Shown here in pieces: positions 44,577-56,476 of a stretch of 60,000 nt of DNA (position 1 is the stretch's first letter; every line of letters starts with the position of its first letter). Both the position numbers and the translations under genes were made by a program. Origin of the DNA: Zygnema cylindricum (lineage: Eukaryota; Streptophyta; Zygnematophyceae; Zygnematales; Zygnemataceae); the NCBI GenBank assembly GCA_037447655.1, contig JBBHKE010002584.1, positions 248,464 through 308,463 of the forward strand. Direction: 5' to 3'. The notes under the pieces were generated by a model. That model made no database searches. It had not been told where the DNA came from and saw nothing but the letters and a program-made list of their open reading frames with translations.

Positions 44577-45198
44577 CTGTAAATAATAAACAATGTCAAA
44601 AGAATTAATGAGTTTCTTTAATGGAAAGTCGTATGACAAATTGAAACGACTCTAAAAAGAAATGACAATATTCAGCGACGAAAAGTTGTTGTCGAAGATT
44701 CAACGACGACAGCAACTCGTCGTTATATCTGCAAAGTTATTTTTTTTTTTAACACCGTTGATACGTAGGTTGATGCCGACCACCGATGAGAAATCCTCAC
44801 TTCAACAACAAAACTGCGATGACCTTGTCTTGTCGTTAAGCCGAGAAAGAGGATTATCGAACACAATGCCGATATCAGCAAAACCAAATGTATGACTTAA
44901 AGTCGAATTTACATGCATTCAGTGAAAAAAAGGGAGAGAAATATTAAATTCACACTTATATGATAAATTAAAAAAAAAACAACAAAACATTGTGGCACCA
45001 AATGTAGGCTGAGGGCTAAATCGGGATACCTCTCCTTCAAATGAAGGCCACGAAATTGACCGTCGTCATCTCCCATCAACATCGCCTAATACCAGCAAGC
45101 TCTTGAGTTATATTATTAATTTAGCGACAAACCGTTATCATCGCTAATTCTTGAGCCTCTAAACGGCGATTAACATTTTGAACTTCATTCTTCAATTG

Positions 45199-46329
45199 TT
45201 ATACTTCCGGTGGTGGAGGGGGCTCATCAACACGTGGGACCCTTGGAATTTCCCAAAGATACGTACGCCTCACTTGCACATTTCGGAAGCATTGTAAAAC
45301 CGCACTTCGAGCCACTAAAAATTCGTTTAGCTCCGGAGTACGAATTGCACGACGTAGAATGGTACATAACCGTGGGTCCCAAGGGTGATAATATCGGATT
45401 AATTCCGGGACATCTATTTCCAATCGGTCGACGTACAATCCATGCGAAACATTCATCAATTGGCTGAAAACGCCTAATGTATGGGAAATTTGACGCATGG
45501 TTGTATGATGCGATGTACAACCATGTTGGGTGGGCGCGACATCCGGAAGGATGTCGAGAATTTCCGGGACGGGGTTCAACCACCGGTCAACAGGCCGAGC
45601 CTCCCGATAGCGCCAATAGTCTGACCAATCCTCGACCGGGATGTAATGGGCAGCCATTGGTCAGAAGCCATCCATGGCCTCATCTCCGACTGGAGGCGGG
45701 AAAAACCAATCGGGTTCTTCCTCTCGAATTACCACATCACGCTCGGCCGGAATTTGAGGTCTTTGTACCGCCACAAGAGCTCTATCACGATTCGGTGATG
45801 GTGGAAAAGTGAGAACCTCGTCTTCGTCTCCATATTCTTCCTCCATGCGTCTTTCCGAGCTCTCCGAAGATTGCCGGTCGGAGGTTGAGGGATTGTTGTC
45901 GTATTTCGTCACCGAAATGTGTGACAATTCGGTTTCTTCCAGTACTTTCTCCTCGTCCGTAGGCTCTTCCCCTTGCTCTATAGGCTCGTTTGGCGCGTTT
46001 CCCGAGATTTCGTATTCTTTGTCAACTTCCTTACCACTTTTTACTTCGCGGACACCTTCTTCGTCCGCTCTAATACCTTTATCCGGTAACTCCCCCTCTG
46101 GCACACTTCCCCTTACTACCCTCTCCGTTCCCATCCCTTCCCTCACCACCGCCCATGTTTCCTCCATCTCATCTATTTCAGCACCCGATTCCCCCCCCTC
46201 CCTCAAAACCAACTCCGTTCCAGCCCTTTCCTTGCCACCCGTTTCCGGTTCCTCCCAATTCCCCAACACTCCTCTGGTTGCAGCCCTTTCCCACTCTAAG
46301 TTCTCCCCTATAGGTATATGATCCCCCAT
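45199..46329 (-). CDS. Hypothetical acidic protein, split by one in-frame TGA
   Basis: Two open stretches share a frame: 46329-45661 (222 codons) and 45657-45199 (152 codons). They are separated by TGA (45661-45663) and one codon. The first is Glu-rich and low-complexity (EEPTDEEKVLEETE, SSESSERRMEEEYGDEDE) and ends WFFPPPVGDEAMDGF. The second is compact and protein-like (YIPVEDWSDYWRYREARPVDRW, MNVSHGLYVDRLEIDVPELI, VRRTYLWEIPRVP). I recognise no family. The start lies 3 bp from an assembly gap, so the real N-terminus may be missing. It sits between transposase remains and AGCGACG repeats and may be an accessory ORF of that transposon. It could be one pseudogene with a stop, or two cistrons/exons. 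Confidence 0.45.
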
Positions 46330-46332
46330 CTC

Positions 46333-46342
46333 NNNNNNNNNN
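46333..46342. other. Assembly gap (10 N)
   Basis: Ten N separate the hypothetical protein from the TCTA-type array. Ten may be a placeholder length, so order and orientation across it are not guaranteed. Confidence 1.
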
Positions 46343-47690
46343 CTAATCTATTAAAATGTGTATTAAACTGTGTATTAAACTGTCTATTAATCTGTCTATT
46401 AATCTGTCTATTACTCTAATCTATCTATTAATCTAATCTATCTATTGATCTAATCTATCACTTAATCTAATCTTTCTATTAATCTAATCTATTAAACTGT
46501 CTATTAACCTGTTTATTAATCTGTCTATTAATTAATCTGTTTATTAATCTGTCTATTAATCTGTCTATTAATCTAATCTATCTATTGATCTAATGTATCA
46601 CTTAATCTCATCTTTCTATTAATCTAAGCTATTAACTAATATTATCTGTCTAATTATTTGTCTAATTAATTATCTGTCTAATTATTTGTCCAATTATCTG
46701 TCAAATTATCTAATCTAATTATCTTTCTAATCTAATTCACTATCTAATCTAGTTATCTATCTAATCTAATTATCTATCTAATCTCATTATCTGTCTAATT
46801 ATCTGTCTAATTATCTGTCAAATTATGTGTCAAATTATGTGTAAAATTATCTAATCTAATTATCGGTCTAATTATCTGCCTAATTATCTGTCCAATTATC
46901 TCTCAAATTATGTGTCAAATCATGTGTCAAATTATTTAATATAATTATCGGTCTAATTATCTGTCTAATTATCTATCCAATTATCTGTCAAATTATCTAA
47001 TTAGGGATATACAATCTAACTATCTATCTAATCTAATTATCTTTCTAATCTAATTCACTATCTAATCTAGTTATCTATCTAATCTTAATATCTACCTAAT
47101 CTAATTCACTATCTAATCTAATTATCTATCTAATCTAATTTGATCGCTTTAGGTCCTATAATCAATTATTTGTCAAATTGTCGAATTATATCAAATTATC
47201 TAATCATCTATCAGACTTTATCATCTAAATCTATCTTTTCTAATATTATCATCTATCTATTTATCGTAAATCTGTATATTACTGTCAAATTATATGTCAA
47301 ATTATCTAATCTAATAATCTAACAATTTATCTGTCTAATTATCTGTCTATCTATCTGTCAAATTATCTAATCTAATTATCTGTCTATCTATCTGTCAAAT
47401 TATCTAATCTCATTATCCGCCAAATTATCTAATCTAATTATCTGCCAAATTACCTATCTAGTCTAATTATCTATCTGATCTAATTATCTATATAATCTAA
47501 TTATCTATCCAATCTAATTCACTATCTAATTTATTAATCTATCTAATCCAATTATCTATCTCATATAATTATCTCTCTAATCTAATTATCTGTCTAATTA
47601 TCTGTCCAATCATCCGTCAAATTATCTGTCAAATTATCAATCAACTTATCTGTCAATTTATCTGTCTAATTATCTGTCTAATTAACTAAA
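46343..47690 (-). repeat. AT-rich TCTA/ATTATCTGTCTA array (left arm)
   Basis: Degenerate repeats of CTATCTAATCTAATTATC and CTGTCTAATTATCTGTC over 1.35 kb. It reads as the reverse complement of the array at 51538-53278. Confidence 0.9.
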
Positions 47691-48839
47691 TAAGGAAAAA
47701 CAAATGGTTGGTTGTTCACAAAAACCCTAAAAAACCATTAAAAACCCTTAGACCTTTTAACGGATCGACAATTTGACCTAAATCCTCTTACTTTTTTTTT
47801 CAGGTTGAGGCCAAAGTTTTTCATTTATTTCCGACAGCATATTACATTCGACTTTATAATTTTCCTGTCCTACAAGAGGATAGTGAAATGATTTGTATAA
47901 AAATGGAATCAAATGAGAGAATAGATAGAAGATTCAAGAGAATGTGGAAAGGTATAGAAATTTTCCGAAGTTTAGGGCCGATATTCAGTTTCGGAGTGTG
48001 TAAAATAGTGAAATTTTGGAGACTTAATTGTTTTTTTTTGTCTTAAATACTAAATGATTGTAATGAATTTTTTTTAATGCTAAATATTTTTAACTCTTTA
48101 TTTCACTGACATATGACTTTATCTTATTTTTTACCAAATGATTTTGTCTTGTACATGTTTGCGTGTGCTATGTAATGTTGTTTTTTTTTTTTTTTGTCAT
48201 AGATGATGACCGACCAACGATGAGGCATTTTTGTCGTTGAATTATTAATCAGCTATTAGTCATGTTACATATGAGTAATCAATTGACTCAACCAACCAAC
48301 CAGCGACGTAAGTGTGTCGCCGCTGAACTGCAAATCAGCAATAAAGCAATATCGCCATCTAATTAAAAAGCAGTAAAGACGTTGTATCATTGCTATAAAA
48401 TCCTTCCACTATGAGGCAATGTCGTCGCTGAAAATCCCACCGGCAATGAGAAACTGTCAACGCTAATCAAATCACAATGAAATAGTCCATGTCATTGGTG
48501 CGACAGCGATCAGCAATTGGGGCGGGCTCGTCGCCTAATGTCAATAACGTAAAAAACATGTTTGCTTATCAAAGGTAAAAACCAAGAATTTGTTCACCAG
48601 TTACAACATCATGTTTCCCATAGGTGAATGACAAACACACAGTAAAACATTAAGCATGACAAACCATCTCTCTTACACATACTCATATATTGCAAAAAGA
48701 AAATCGTGTTTTATAAAATGGTTGTGTTATACATTTTTTGGCATACTTACTTCACAATAAAGTAAATTAAAAAATTGCAAAAACAATTACATTGTAGTAA
48801 GAGACACACTATGCGACGTAACACCCCTATGATATTGTA
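47691..48839. other. Non-coding spacer with AGCGACG-type repeats (right)
   Basis: No gene was seen in 47691-48200. From 48220 to 48540 there are TGTCGTTGAATT, CAGCGACGTAAG, GTGTCGCCGCTGAA and TCGTCGCTGAAAATC units like those at 41918-42340. Confidence 0.6.
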
Positions 48840-49054
48840 CGATAACTCATATCTCATCCTATAAAAATCCTCGAGTAATTCTTGATGAAGAAGGGTCACC
48901 CATGCCATTTCTTTCCTTCCCCTACCAGGTAATGCTTTCATTACCGCCACATTTTGTTTACCGAAATCCGACGTAGACAAAGTATTAGTCGTATCTTTTA
49001 TGCCTCTTACTATGGCTACCCTTTCGACCCACCATCTCCTTACTTTTTGATACC
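48840..49054 (-). pseudogene. Second copy of the transposase first exon
   Basis: After the acceptor CTACAG (exon from 49054), the minus strand encodes GYQKVRRWWVERVAIVRGIK and LPGRGRKEMAWVTLLHQELL. This is clearly paralogous to exon 1 at 44576. The frame stays open to about 48747, but similarity stops near 48840. No matching DDE exons lie nearby. It is a fragment of a second element or of a local duplication. Confidence 0.8.
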
Positions 49055-49111
49055 CTGTAGTAGGAGAAGAAGTAAAAAAAATCATACAAAATATGGGGTT
49101 AGTATTGTAAA

Positions 49112-49385
49112 TATATAGATAGATAGATAGATAGATAGAAAGATCGATGGATAGTTAGATAGGTAGATAGATAAATAGATAGGTAGATAGATAAATAGAT
49201 AGGTAGATAGATAGATAGATAGATAGATTAGATAGATAGATAGATTAGATAGATAGATAGATTAGATAGATAGATAGATTAGATAGATATATAGATTAGA
49301 TAGATTAGATAGATTAGATAGATAGATAGATAGATAGATTAGATAGATAGATAGATTAGATAGATAGATAGATTAGATAGATAGA
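49112..49385 (+). repeat. GATA/TAGA microsatellite, left of the LINE-like element
   Basis: (GATA)n passing into 13-bp GATTAGATAGATA units. The same repeat in the same orientation resumes at 51538. Confidence 0.95.
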
Positions 49386-51537
49386 AAAAAAAAAAAAAAA
49401 ATTGTGGCCGACTTTATTAAAAGCGCGATGGTAAACCATCTGAGTCTATAAGAACAAAAGGAAGTAGCATTGCTAAAACTGAAAAACCACATAAGAAGGG
49501 AATAAACAGAAGGGAAATTCAAGGCAAAAACTACGAAAATACGAAAGGATGGCAGGGAAGTCGAAAACACCCAAAAAAGCAAAATCCAACAAACAAAACA
49601 TCAAAGAAAAAAGCTAACACGTACCAAAAAACCCCCAACATAACTAAAAAATTTACGGAAAACAACCACGTAAGTCCCCGAATCTCGGAGGAGCTCGAGG
49701 AGGAAGTTCCGGAACATGTCGTCGATCCATAACGGCAATAGACGATCGAAGTAATATAGAAGCCAACACCCGTTGTAGGGCCACAGAAAAACGTTGACGA
49801 TAAAAAGAAGTAAGGACTGAAACAGGAGGGCTCCCAGGTTCTCGCCTCTCAAACGAGCGACGACCACAAGTACGGAAAAACTCGTCCAAAGCCACACCCA
49901 AGCAACCAAATATCTCGACCGCCATCGGAATGAAGCCATCCATAGCGTCGCGGTGGGCATAATCACGCTCTTTCCTTTTAGCTGCGTCACGGGCAGCCAC
50001 ACCCATATGTCGAGCCGCTTAGTTGACGACTGTAGTTGAGGTAGGGTTCGTCAAAACAATGTCACCAAATGTACGACGCGCACCATCAAGTAATACAAGG
50101 TCGATCCAACGCGAAGGAATAATGTGAGAGACCTCGCGACGAACAGAAAATCCCCCCTCAGCAGCGATAGTAGCGATGGTGTCTCGAATCGTGTCGTGCG
50201 CATGAATCAACTCGCCCCCATAGGAGCAACGAAGTAAATGGACCCCATCGGGCTCGAGAACGTGGCCGTAGGAGCAAACAAGTGAGCCAAGCAAAGGTGG
50301 GTGAGGGAGGCCAAGCCGGAATCTAAGGGCCGTGGTGAACTGAGCCGGGGTGAAACAAAGAGTGGATAAGATAGGGACGCCCAATAGCCAAGCTCCAGAG
50401 CCAGGTCCGCCACAAGACAGAAAACGTGCACGCGAAGAATTTGAAGGAAGCGCCTGAAGAAGCTCAGATTTAATAGCGGCGACAACCCGATCAGTAATGG
50501 ATTCCTGAACACGTGCAACTGATGTCGTAACGAGAGTGGAAAAAATCGGCATGTCTTCGATAGCAGCCGGATTAAGAGAACGTGATGCATCCAAAAGGTT
50601 CCGCTGGAAGGCGAGCTCACCATCCGAAACACGGGGAACCACGGCCGCAAGAATAGGAGTGTCCCCGGCCAGAAAACGAGAGACAATAGTGGAAGCAACA
50701 AGGCACCAACTCCCCAAATAGGCGGCAGGAGCAACACGTGCCGTCGAGAGTAAACCCAAACCGCCAGCCGAGACAAGAAGAGAGGCTTGGATGCGTGCTG
50801 CAGGCCCAGACTCACGATCAAAAGCTCCACGGCCCAACAAAGTGTGGAGGACATCCATAAGGCCATCATCGAATGTAGAAAGTGAGGACAAAAAGGATGG
50901 GGTGGGAGGGGAAGTCGAGTAAGGTAGGAGGGCCGGTAAGGGAAACAACGAGTCAGGAGAGCAAAGGCAACCTCGGGATCAGAAAGGTGAGGAAGGTTGT
51001 CCACGTGGGATAAATCTGTCTGAAGAGCGGAATCAAGGAATGCCGTGACGTATGGATCGGAACCAAGCGGGCAACCCAACACACGAATGCCTTCGGAAGG
51101 AGTAGGAGTCTGAAAACCAGGAGGGGGAGTGAAAGGAGGAGGAATAGGACGTGGGGACCAGACAACACACTTAGAGGGTTGGACCGAAAGATTGAGTTCG
51201 GCCAAGCGAGCCTTGAAAAAATCATAGGCCGGTATTTCTTGATCTGAAGGACCAATAATGTGTGTGTCATCTGCAACTGAAGGGAAGAGGCAAGAAGGAT
51301 AAGCAGCTGTGAAAGCTCGGAGGGCGCGGTAATGGGCTAGGGCAAACAAAGGCCCCCCAAGAGGATCACCCTGACGAGTGCCAGTCGTGGAGGAAAGAGG
51401 GACCAAATTATCATCACTGGAGAAAGAGAGGCTAAGTGCCAGTCGTGGAGGAAAGAGGGACCAAATTATCATCACTGGAGAAAGAGAGGCTACTGCTCAG
51501 TGAATAAAAAGCTCTCACAAAAGGAAATATCTGGACG
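49386..51537 (-). pseudogene. LINE-like reverse transcriptase, 5'-truncated, inside GATA repeats
   Basis: Minus-strand frames 51475-50207, 50948-50019 and 50006-49653 together hold the second half of a non-LTR-type polyprotein. First is RT (TRQGDPLGGPLFALAHYRAL, then VADDTHIIG, with VADD in place of YADD), followed by a thumb-like region (CFPYRPSYLTRLP). A frameshift near 50950 leads to a C-terminal region with a Cys/His motif (VCSYGHVLEPDGVHLLRCSY, then GGE..HAHD). It ends in a possible nuclease-like block (RWIDLVLLDG...FGDIVLTNPT) and, past an in-frame TAA at 50019, FIPMAVEIFGCLG...FYRQRFS. A 58-bp tandem duplication breaks the RT start. The 3' end is a run of T on the minus strand joined to the repeat. 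It resembles RT-like families known from mosses and other plants; clade placement is uncertain. Confidence 0.8.
51378..51493. repeat. 58-bp tandem duplication in the LINE-like RT
   Basis: The segment GTGCCAGTCGTGGAGG...AGAGAGGCTA occurs at 51378 and again at 51436. As 58 is not a multiple of three, it shifts the RT frame. Confidence 0.95.
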
Positions 51538-53278
51538 ATTAGATAGATAGATAGATTAGATAGATAGATAGATTAGATAGATAGATAGATTAGATCGATA
51601 GATAGATTAGATCGATAGATAGATTAGATAGATAGATAGATTAGATAGATTAGATAGATTTGATAGATTAGATAGATAGATAGATTAGATAGATGGATAG
51701 ATTAGATAGATAGATAGATTAGATAGATAGATAGATTAGATAGATAGATAGATTAGATAGATAGATAGATTAGATAGATAGATAGATAGATAGATTGACA
51801 TATAATTAGACAAATATATAGACAGGTAATTAGACAGAAAATTAAACAGATAAATAGACAGATTACTAGACAGATGATTAGATAAGATAATTTGACACAT
51901 AGATAGACAGATAATTTGACAGAAAATTAGATAAGATAGTTAGATTAGATAATTTAACACATAATTGGACATATAATTTGACAGATAATTTGACAGATAA
52001 TTTGACAGATAATTAGATAGATAATTAGATTAGATGGATAATTAGATAAGATAGTGAATTAGATTAGATAGTGAATTAAATTAGATAGATAATCTGATTA
52101 GATAGTGAATTAGATTAGATAGATAAATAGATTAGATAGATAATTAGATTAGATAGATAATTAACTTAGATGTGTAATTAGGTTAGCTTGATAATTAGAT
52201 TAGATAGATAATTGTATTAGATTGATAATCTGATTAGATAGTGAACTAGATTAGATAGATAATTAGATCTGATAGATATTTAGATTAGATAGATAATTAG
52301 ATTAGATAAGTAATTAGATTAGATAGGTAATTAGATTAGATAGATAATCTGATTAGATAGAGAACTAGATTGAATAGGTAAATAGATTAGATAGTGAATT
52401 AGATTAGATAAGTAATTAGATTAGATAGATAATCTGATTAGATAGTGAATTAGATTAGATAGATAAATAGATTAGATAGTGAATTAGATCAGATAGTGAA
52501 TTAGATTAGATAATTAATTAGATATAGTAAATTATATTAGATAATTAATTAGATTAGATAGATAATCTGATTAGATAGTGAATCAGATTAGATATATAAA
52601 TAGATTAGATAGATAATTACATTATATAGATAATTATATTAAATAGTGAATTAGATTATTAGATAGATAATTAGAAAATAACATAGATAGATAATTAGAT
52701 AGACACATAGATAGACATATATTAAGATACTTAGATAGACAGATAATTAGACATATATTTAAACAGATAATTAGAAAAGATAACTAGACAGATAATTAGT
52801 TTAGATATTTTGGCAGATAGATAGACATATAATTAGACAGATAATTAGACAGATAAATTGACAGATAATTGGAATAGATAATTAGATTAGATAATTTGAC
52901 GCATAATTGGACAGATAACTTGACACATAATTATACAGTTAAATAGACAGATAATTAGATTAGATACAGAAAGAGATTAGATTGAAAAATATATTATATA
53001 GATAAATAGATTAGATAGATAATTAACTTAAATAGATAATTAGGTTAGCTTGATATGTGATTAGATAGATAATTGGATTAGATAGTGAATAACCCTAGAT
53101 AGATAATTAGATTAGATAGATAATTAGATTAGATAGGTAAATTTGATTAGATAGGTAATTTGACAGATAATTAGATTACATAATTAGAAAAATAATTAGA
53201 CAGGTAATTAGATTAGATAATTTGACAGATAACTAGACAGATAATTAGACAGATAAATAGACAAATATATGGGAAAAT
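51538..53278 (+). repeat. GATA-type then AT-rich array (right arm)
   Basis: 51538-51790 is regular 13-bp GATTAGATAGATA. From about 51790 it becomes degenerate GATAATTAGATTAGATA, GTGAATTAGATTAGATA and GACAGATAATTAGACA units, the reverse complement of the left arm motifs. Confidence 0.9.
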
Positions 53279-53649
53279 TATAGAAGTGGGAGGTCAAAAA
53301 AACGAGGGAATCCATTGTGAAAAGAGGATGGGTTCAAAATTTTAATTTTAATATTTGGTTGTAAATTTGAAATCCCACCTTTTTAAAAAACTCAAAAATG
53401 AAACCGGAATTTGTAAAAATTGTCGCCCAAAAATTATACGAAAGAGCTGCGAAAAACGATGCAGCTTATTGGATGTACGGATGTCTCTTACAAAAGAGAC
53501 CAAAAGGACAGACGGTTTGTGTAATATCGTTGTTTTGCAGACATGACATTTCTATGGTCAATAAATTGGCCACGTGTAATTGTGATCGTCCAATAATACG
53601 TTGCGCTACGTCGATTCGTTAGGATATCTTCAAATTGCGACCCAATTAG
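53279..53649. other. Low-complexity-free spacer with a 74-codon frame
   Basis: Plus-strand frame 53398-53622 (MKPEFVKIVAQKLYERAAKN...) has a balanced composition with Cys/His residues near its end (FCRHD, CNCD) but no recognised family. It is probably chance or a small exon. Confidence 0.3.
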
Positions 53650-54206
53650 AGTTAAATTTCACTGTATCAGGTGTTCATTTTCAAACTTCCTCACTTGAGC
53701 GCGACTTTATTAGAGTTAAGACACCTTATTAAGATAAAAAGACTCTAATAAAACCACAAAGTGCGACGTTATTAGAGTTAAAAAGTACCTTTTTTGTACG
53801 AAAATCAAACAACGTAATGGAAAGTGTCGTTTACATTAGAACTACAAGTGTAATTCAGCCGTTCATAAATGTTGACTTTCAATTATGTAACTGCGCATTA
53901 TTTACATGTAACCTTTGACGGTGGTCCCGACGTAACTGACATTCAGCGCGACAATAGTACTAACGTCATAATGAAGTCAAAATATACGGACTGACAGTTT
54001 TTGTACGCCTACAATATTTAGTGTTCGTAAATACAGCGCGGATAATTATCACCGACATAACCCAATATAGAGTACTTAAATAAATTAGAGTAAACTTCAT
54101 AGTTGAAAAGGTTATATCACACAAATTAGAGTAAATAACTCTAATTATTTTTTTTACTTTTTTTACTCTAATTTTTTCATTACTCTAATTACAATTCGCG
54201 GTGTAC
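53650..54206. mobile_element. Degenerate TA-flanked MITE copy
   Basis: The right end CTCTAATTACAATTCGCGGTGTA (54184-54206) matches the family terminus. Its interior (GCGCGGATAATTATC, AATATAGAGTACTTAAATAA) is inverted relative to 54925-55110. The left end was not located with confidence. Confidence 0.6.
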
Positions 54207-54303
54207 ATCATAACGTCATGTATTAAATCATTTTTTGTACTTTTGTCGTTAATACGGTATAATTTTGTATGTTAGCCACAATATTTAAAATGGCACTATA
54301 CTA

Positions 54304-55441
54304 CACATCGAATCGTAATTAGAAGAGTGAAAAAATTAGAGTAAAAAAACAAAAAAAAACAATTAGAGTAATGAACTCTACACCGCGCATCGTTATTAGT
54401 GTCAAAGTTTAAATAGTGTGGAAGTAAATATACCGTCATTGACGCTAATTAAGAAATTAAAAAAAAAAAGTGTATTCTAATTTCAGCGTTTATGCTAATT
54501 TGGGAACAGCAAAAATAGAATATTCGTTGTACGATTATATACATTAATATATGTATCCGTACAAAATATTGAAAATCGTACGCCGTCGTGAAATTTAAAT
54601 ATCCGTACATGTAAGACTAATTTACGTGTCAGAACAGTCTCGTTTTTTTAGCGCACGATCCTATGCGTGCGCGCCTGATTTAACTCATTTTTTGTAAAAT
54701 TTTCACTTGAAAATGTACTTTTATGTACGGTCTGACATCGACCGTGCACCACACTATTTATATATTATTGTAATTCGTCCTTTACGCTATTTTGTACGGT
54801 ACCTTAATGAACGTCAAGGAAAAATTAAAATCATGTATCCTATTTGAGGAAAAAAATCAAAATTTTAAGAACCCAAATTATTGTCATTGACACTAATAAC
54901 GATGCGTGGTGTAGTTTATGTGATATAACTTTTTCACAGAGGAAGTTTACTCTAATTTATTTAAGTACTCTATATTCGGTTATGTCGGCAATAATTATCC
55001 GCGCTAAAATTATGAACACTAAATTACGTAGACGTACAAAATTTGTCAGTCCGTATAGTTTTGACGTCATTATGACGCTAGTATTATTTGTCGCGTTAAA
55101 TGTCAGTTAATGTTCACACTGACGACGATGTTGTCGACAGACGAGAGGTATGCGAACGACTTTTTTTCGATGTGATTGATTTTTCGTTTAGTGCGATTTC
55201 ACGTGCGAGCGCGATTCTATTAAATCATTATTTGTACCTTTTTATTTAAAAAAAGTACAATTTTGCACGGTCTAACGTCGTCACTTCACAACATTTAAAA
55301 CTAAGATATATTAAATTTTTACGCTAATTAAACTTACCCAAATTGAATAATGAAAAAATTAGAATTGTTTACTCTATTTGACGTCATAGAGCCCAAATTT
55401 CGAAAGGAACTAAGTAATTTACTCTAATTACGATTCATGTG
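54304..55441. mobile_element. TA-flanked MITE, interrupted by another
   Basis: The left end CACATCGAATCGTAATTAGA and the right end CTCTAATTACGATTCATGTG are inverted repeats flanked by TA (54302-54303, 55442-55443). The element at 54381-54911 sits within it. Confidence 0.75.
54381..54911. mobile_element. Nested TA-flanked MITE (531 bp)
   Basis: Termini CACCGCGCATCGTTATTAGT and ACTAATAACGATGCGTGGTG, flanked by TA (54379-54380, 54912-54913). It belongs to the same family as 35252-35770 and is the younger of the nested pair. Confidence 0.85.
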
Positions 55442-55443
55442 TA

Positions 55444-55987
55444 GAGTTGTTAACGTTGATTCAAAGAGTGCCCTAACAACAATGAGTGGTGCAGGTACAT
55501 CTCCTTTGCAAAAAACAGCCCGGTACTTCTTCTTTTTTTATATTTTGTCTTTTGCAATCTCCCTTTCTTAATAATTTTTTCCTCATAATCACCTCCTTGA
55601 GGGATTTGTTCCTAATTTTATGCAACTCTTATATTAACAAACCCTTGTTAATGTTTATTCTCTCACAAATCCAATTTTTCGCTACAATTTTGGACGCTTT
55701 TCTTTATCACTTATACTATAAGTGAATTAAGCAATAGCGGATCTAACTTGTTTATAAGGGGTATTTGGGGTGCGATTATAGAGTATAAATTTAGTAGAGC
55801 GCCGAAAGAATCACGCTATTTGGAGTTATATTTTAAAAGTTATAGCGATGGGTGTATTTAGGTGACAGCGTGGGGTCTAAATAACAAGTGGGTATCATTG
55901 AAACGGGTTAAGGGTCAAATTAGTACCGAAATTACGCGTGTACGTTTCATAAAGTTCTAATGAAACGTTTAGTATGCACGGTGCTTC
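55444..55987. other. Unassigned AT-rich sequence
   Basis: No gene was recognised. A 79-codon hydrophobic frame (55486-55725) looks like chance in T-rich DNA. Confidence 0.5.
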
Positions 55988-55996
55988 GTTTCGTAC

Positions 55997-56476
55997 ATAG
56001 TTGTTCAAATCGCGCGATTTTTTCCTTTTTTCCGATTAAAACGTATAATTCGTGACTTTTGAATAAATCGGAAAAAAACGCGATGTACTTTCTGTCCGGT
56101 AAACTGAACGGAGAATTTACGGAAACTGTACGGTATATACATTAACTGTACGGTTTTGTACCCAAAAAGTACGGAATTTGACTAAAAGATACGTTGCACT
56201 TCGTAGTACTTTCTGTCCGGTAAACTGAACAGGAATTTAACGGTAAACGTACGGAATTGTACCAACATTGTACGGACTATGACGAAAAAAGACGAGAACT
56301 GTACGGAAAATGTACAACTGCGGGATATGTAAAATTTATTTTTGTTTACATGTACGGAATTGTACGGAAGAAAATTCATTAACGATTTTAACGATTTATT
56401 CAAAAGGTTCAATGCGTTTGTTACGTATAATTCGTCGCGATTAAATCGTTCGCACGAAACGCCGTGAACAACTATG
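55997..56476. mobile_element. Mutator-like MITE (480 bp), second copy
   Basis: Termini ATAGTTGTTCAAATCG and CCGTGAACAACTATG. 9-bp flanks GTTTCGTAC (55988-55996) and GTTTCTTAC (56477-56485) match at 8 of 9. It contains two copies of GTACTTTCTGTCCGGTAAAC (56093, 56211), one of which is shared with 26077-26449 in inverse orientation. Confidence 0.8.

Noticed and set aside
41918-48540. A complete CACTA (En/Spm) transposon
   Set aside because: Subterminal-like repeats fit, but no CACTA termini or 3-bp duplication were found, and the encoded transposase is pogo/Tigger-like.
46343-53278. CRISPR array
   Set aside because: The repeats are simple AT-rich microsatellite without unique spacers, in a spliced eukaryotic genome.
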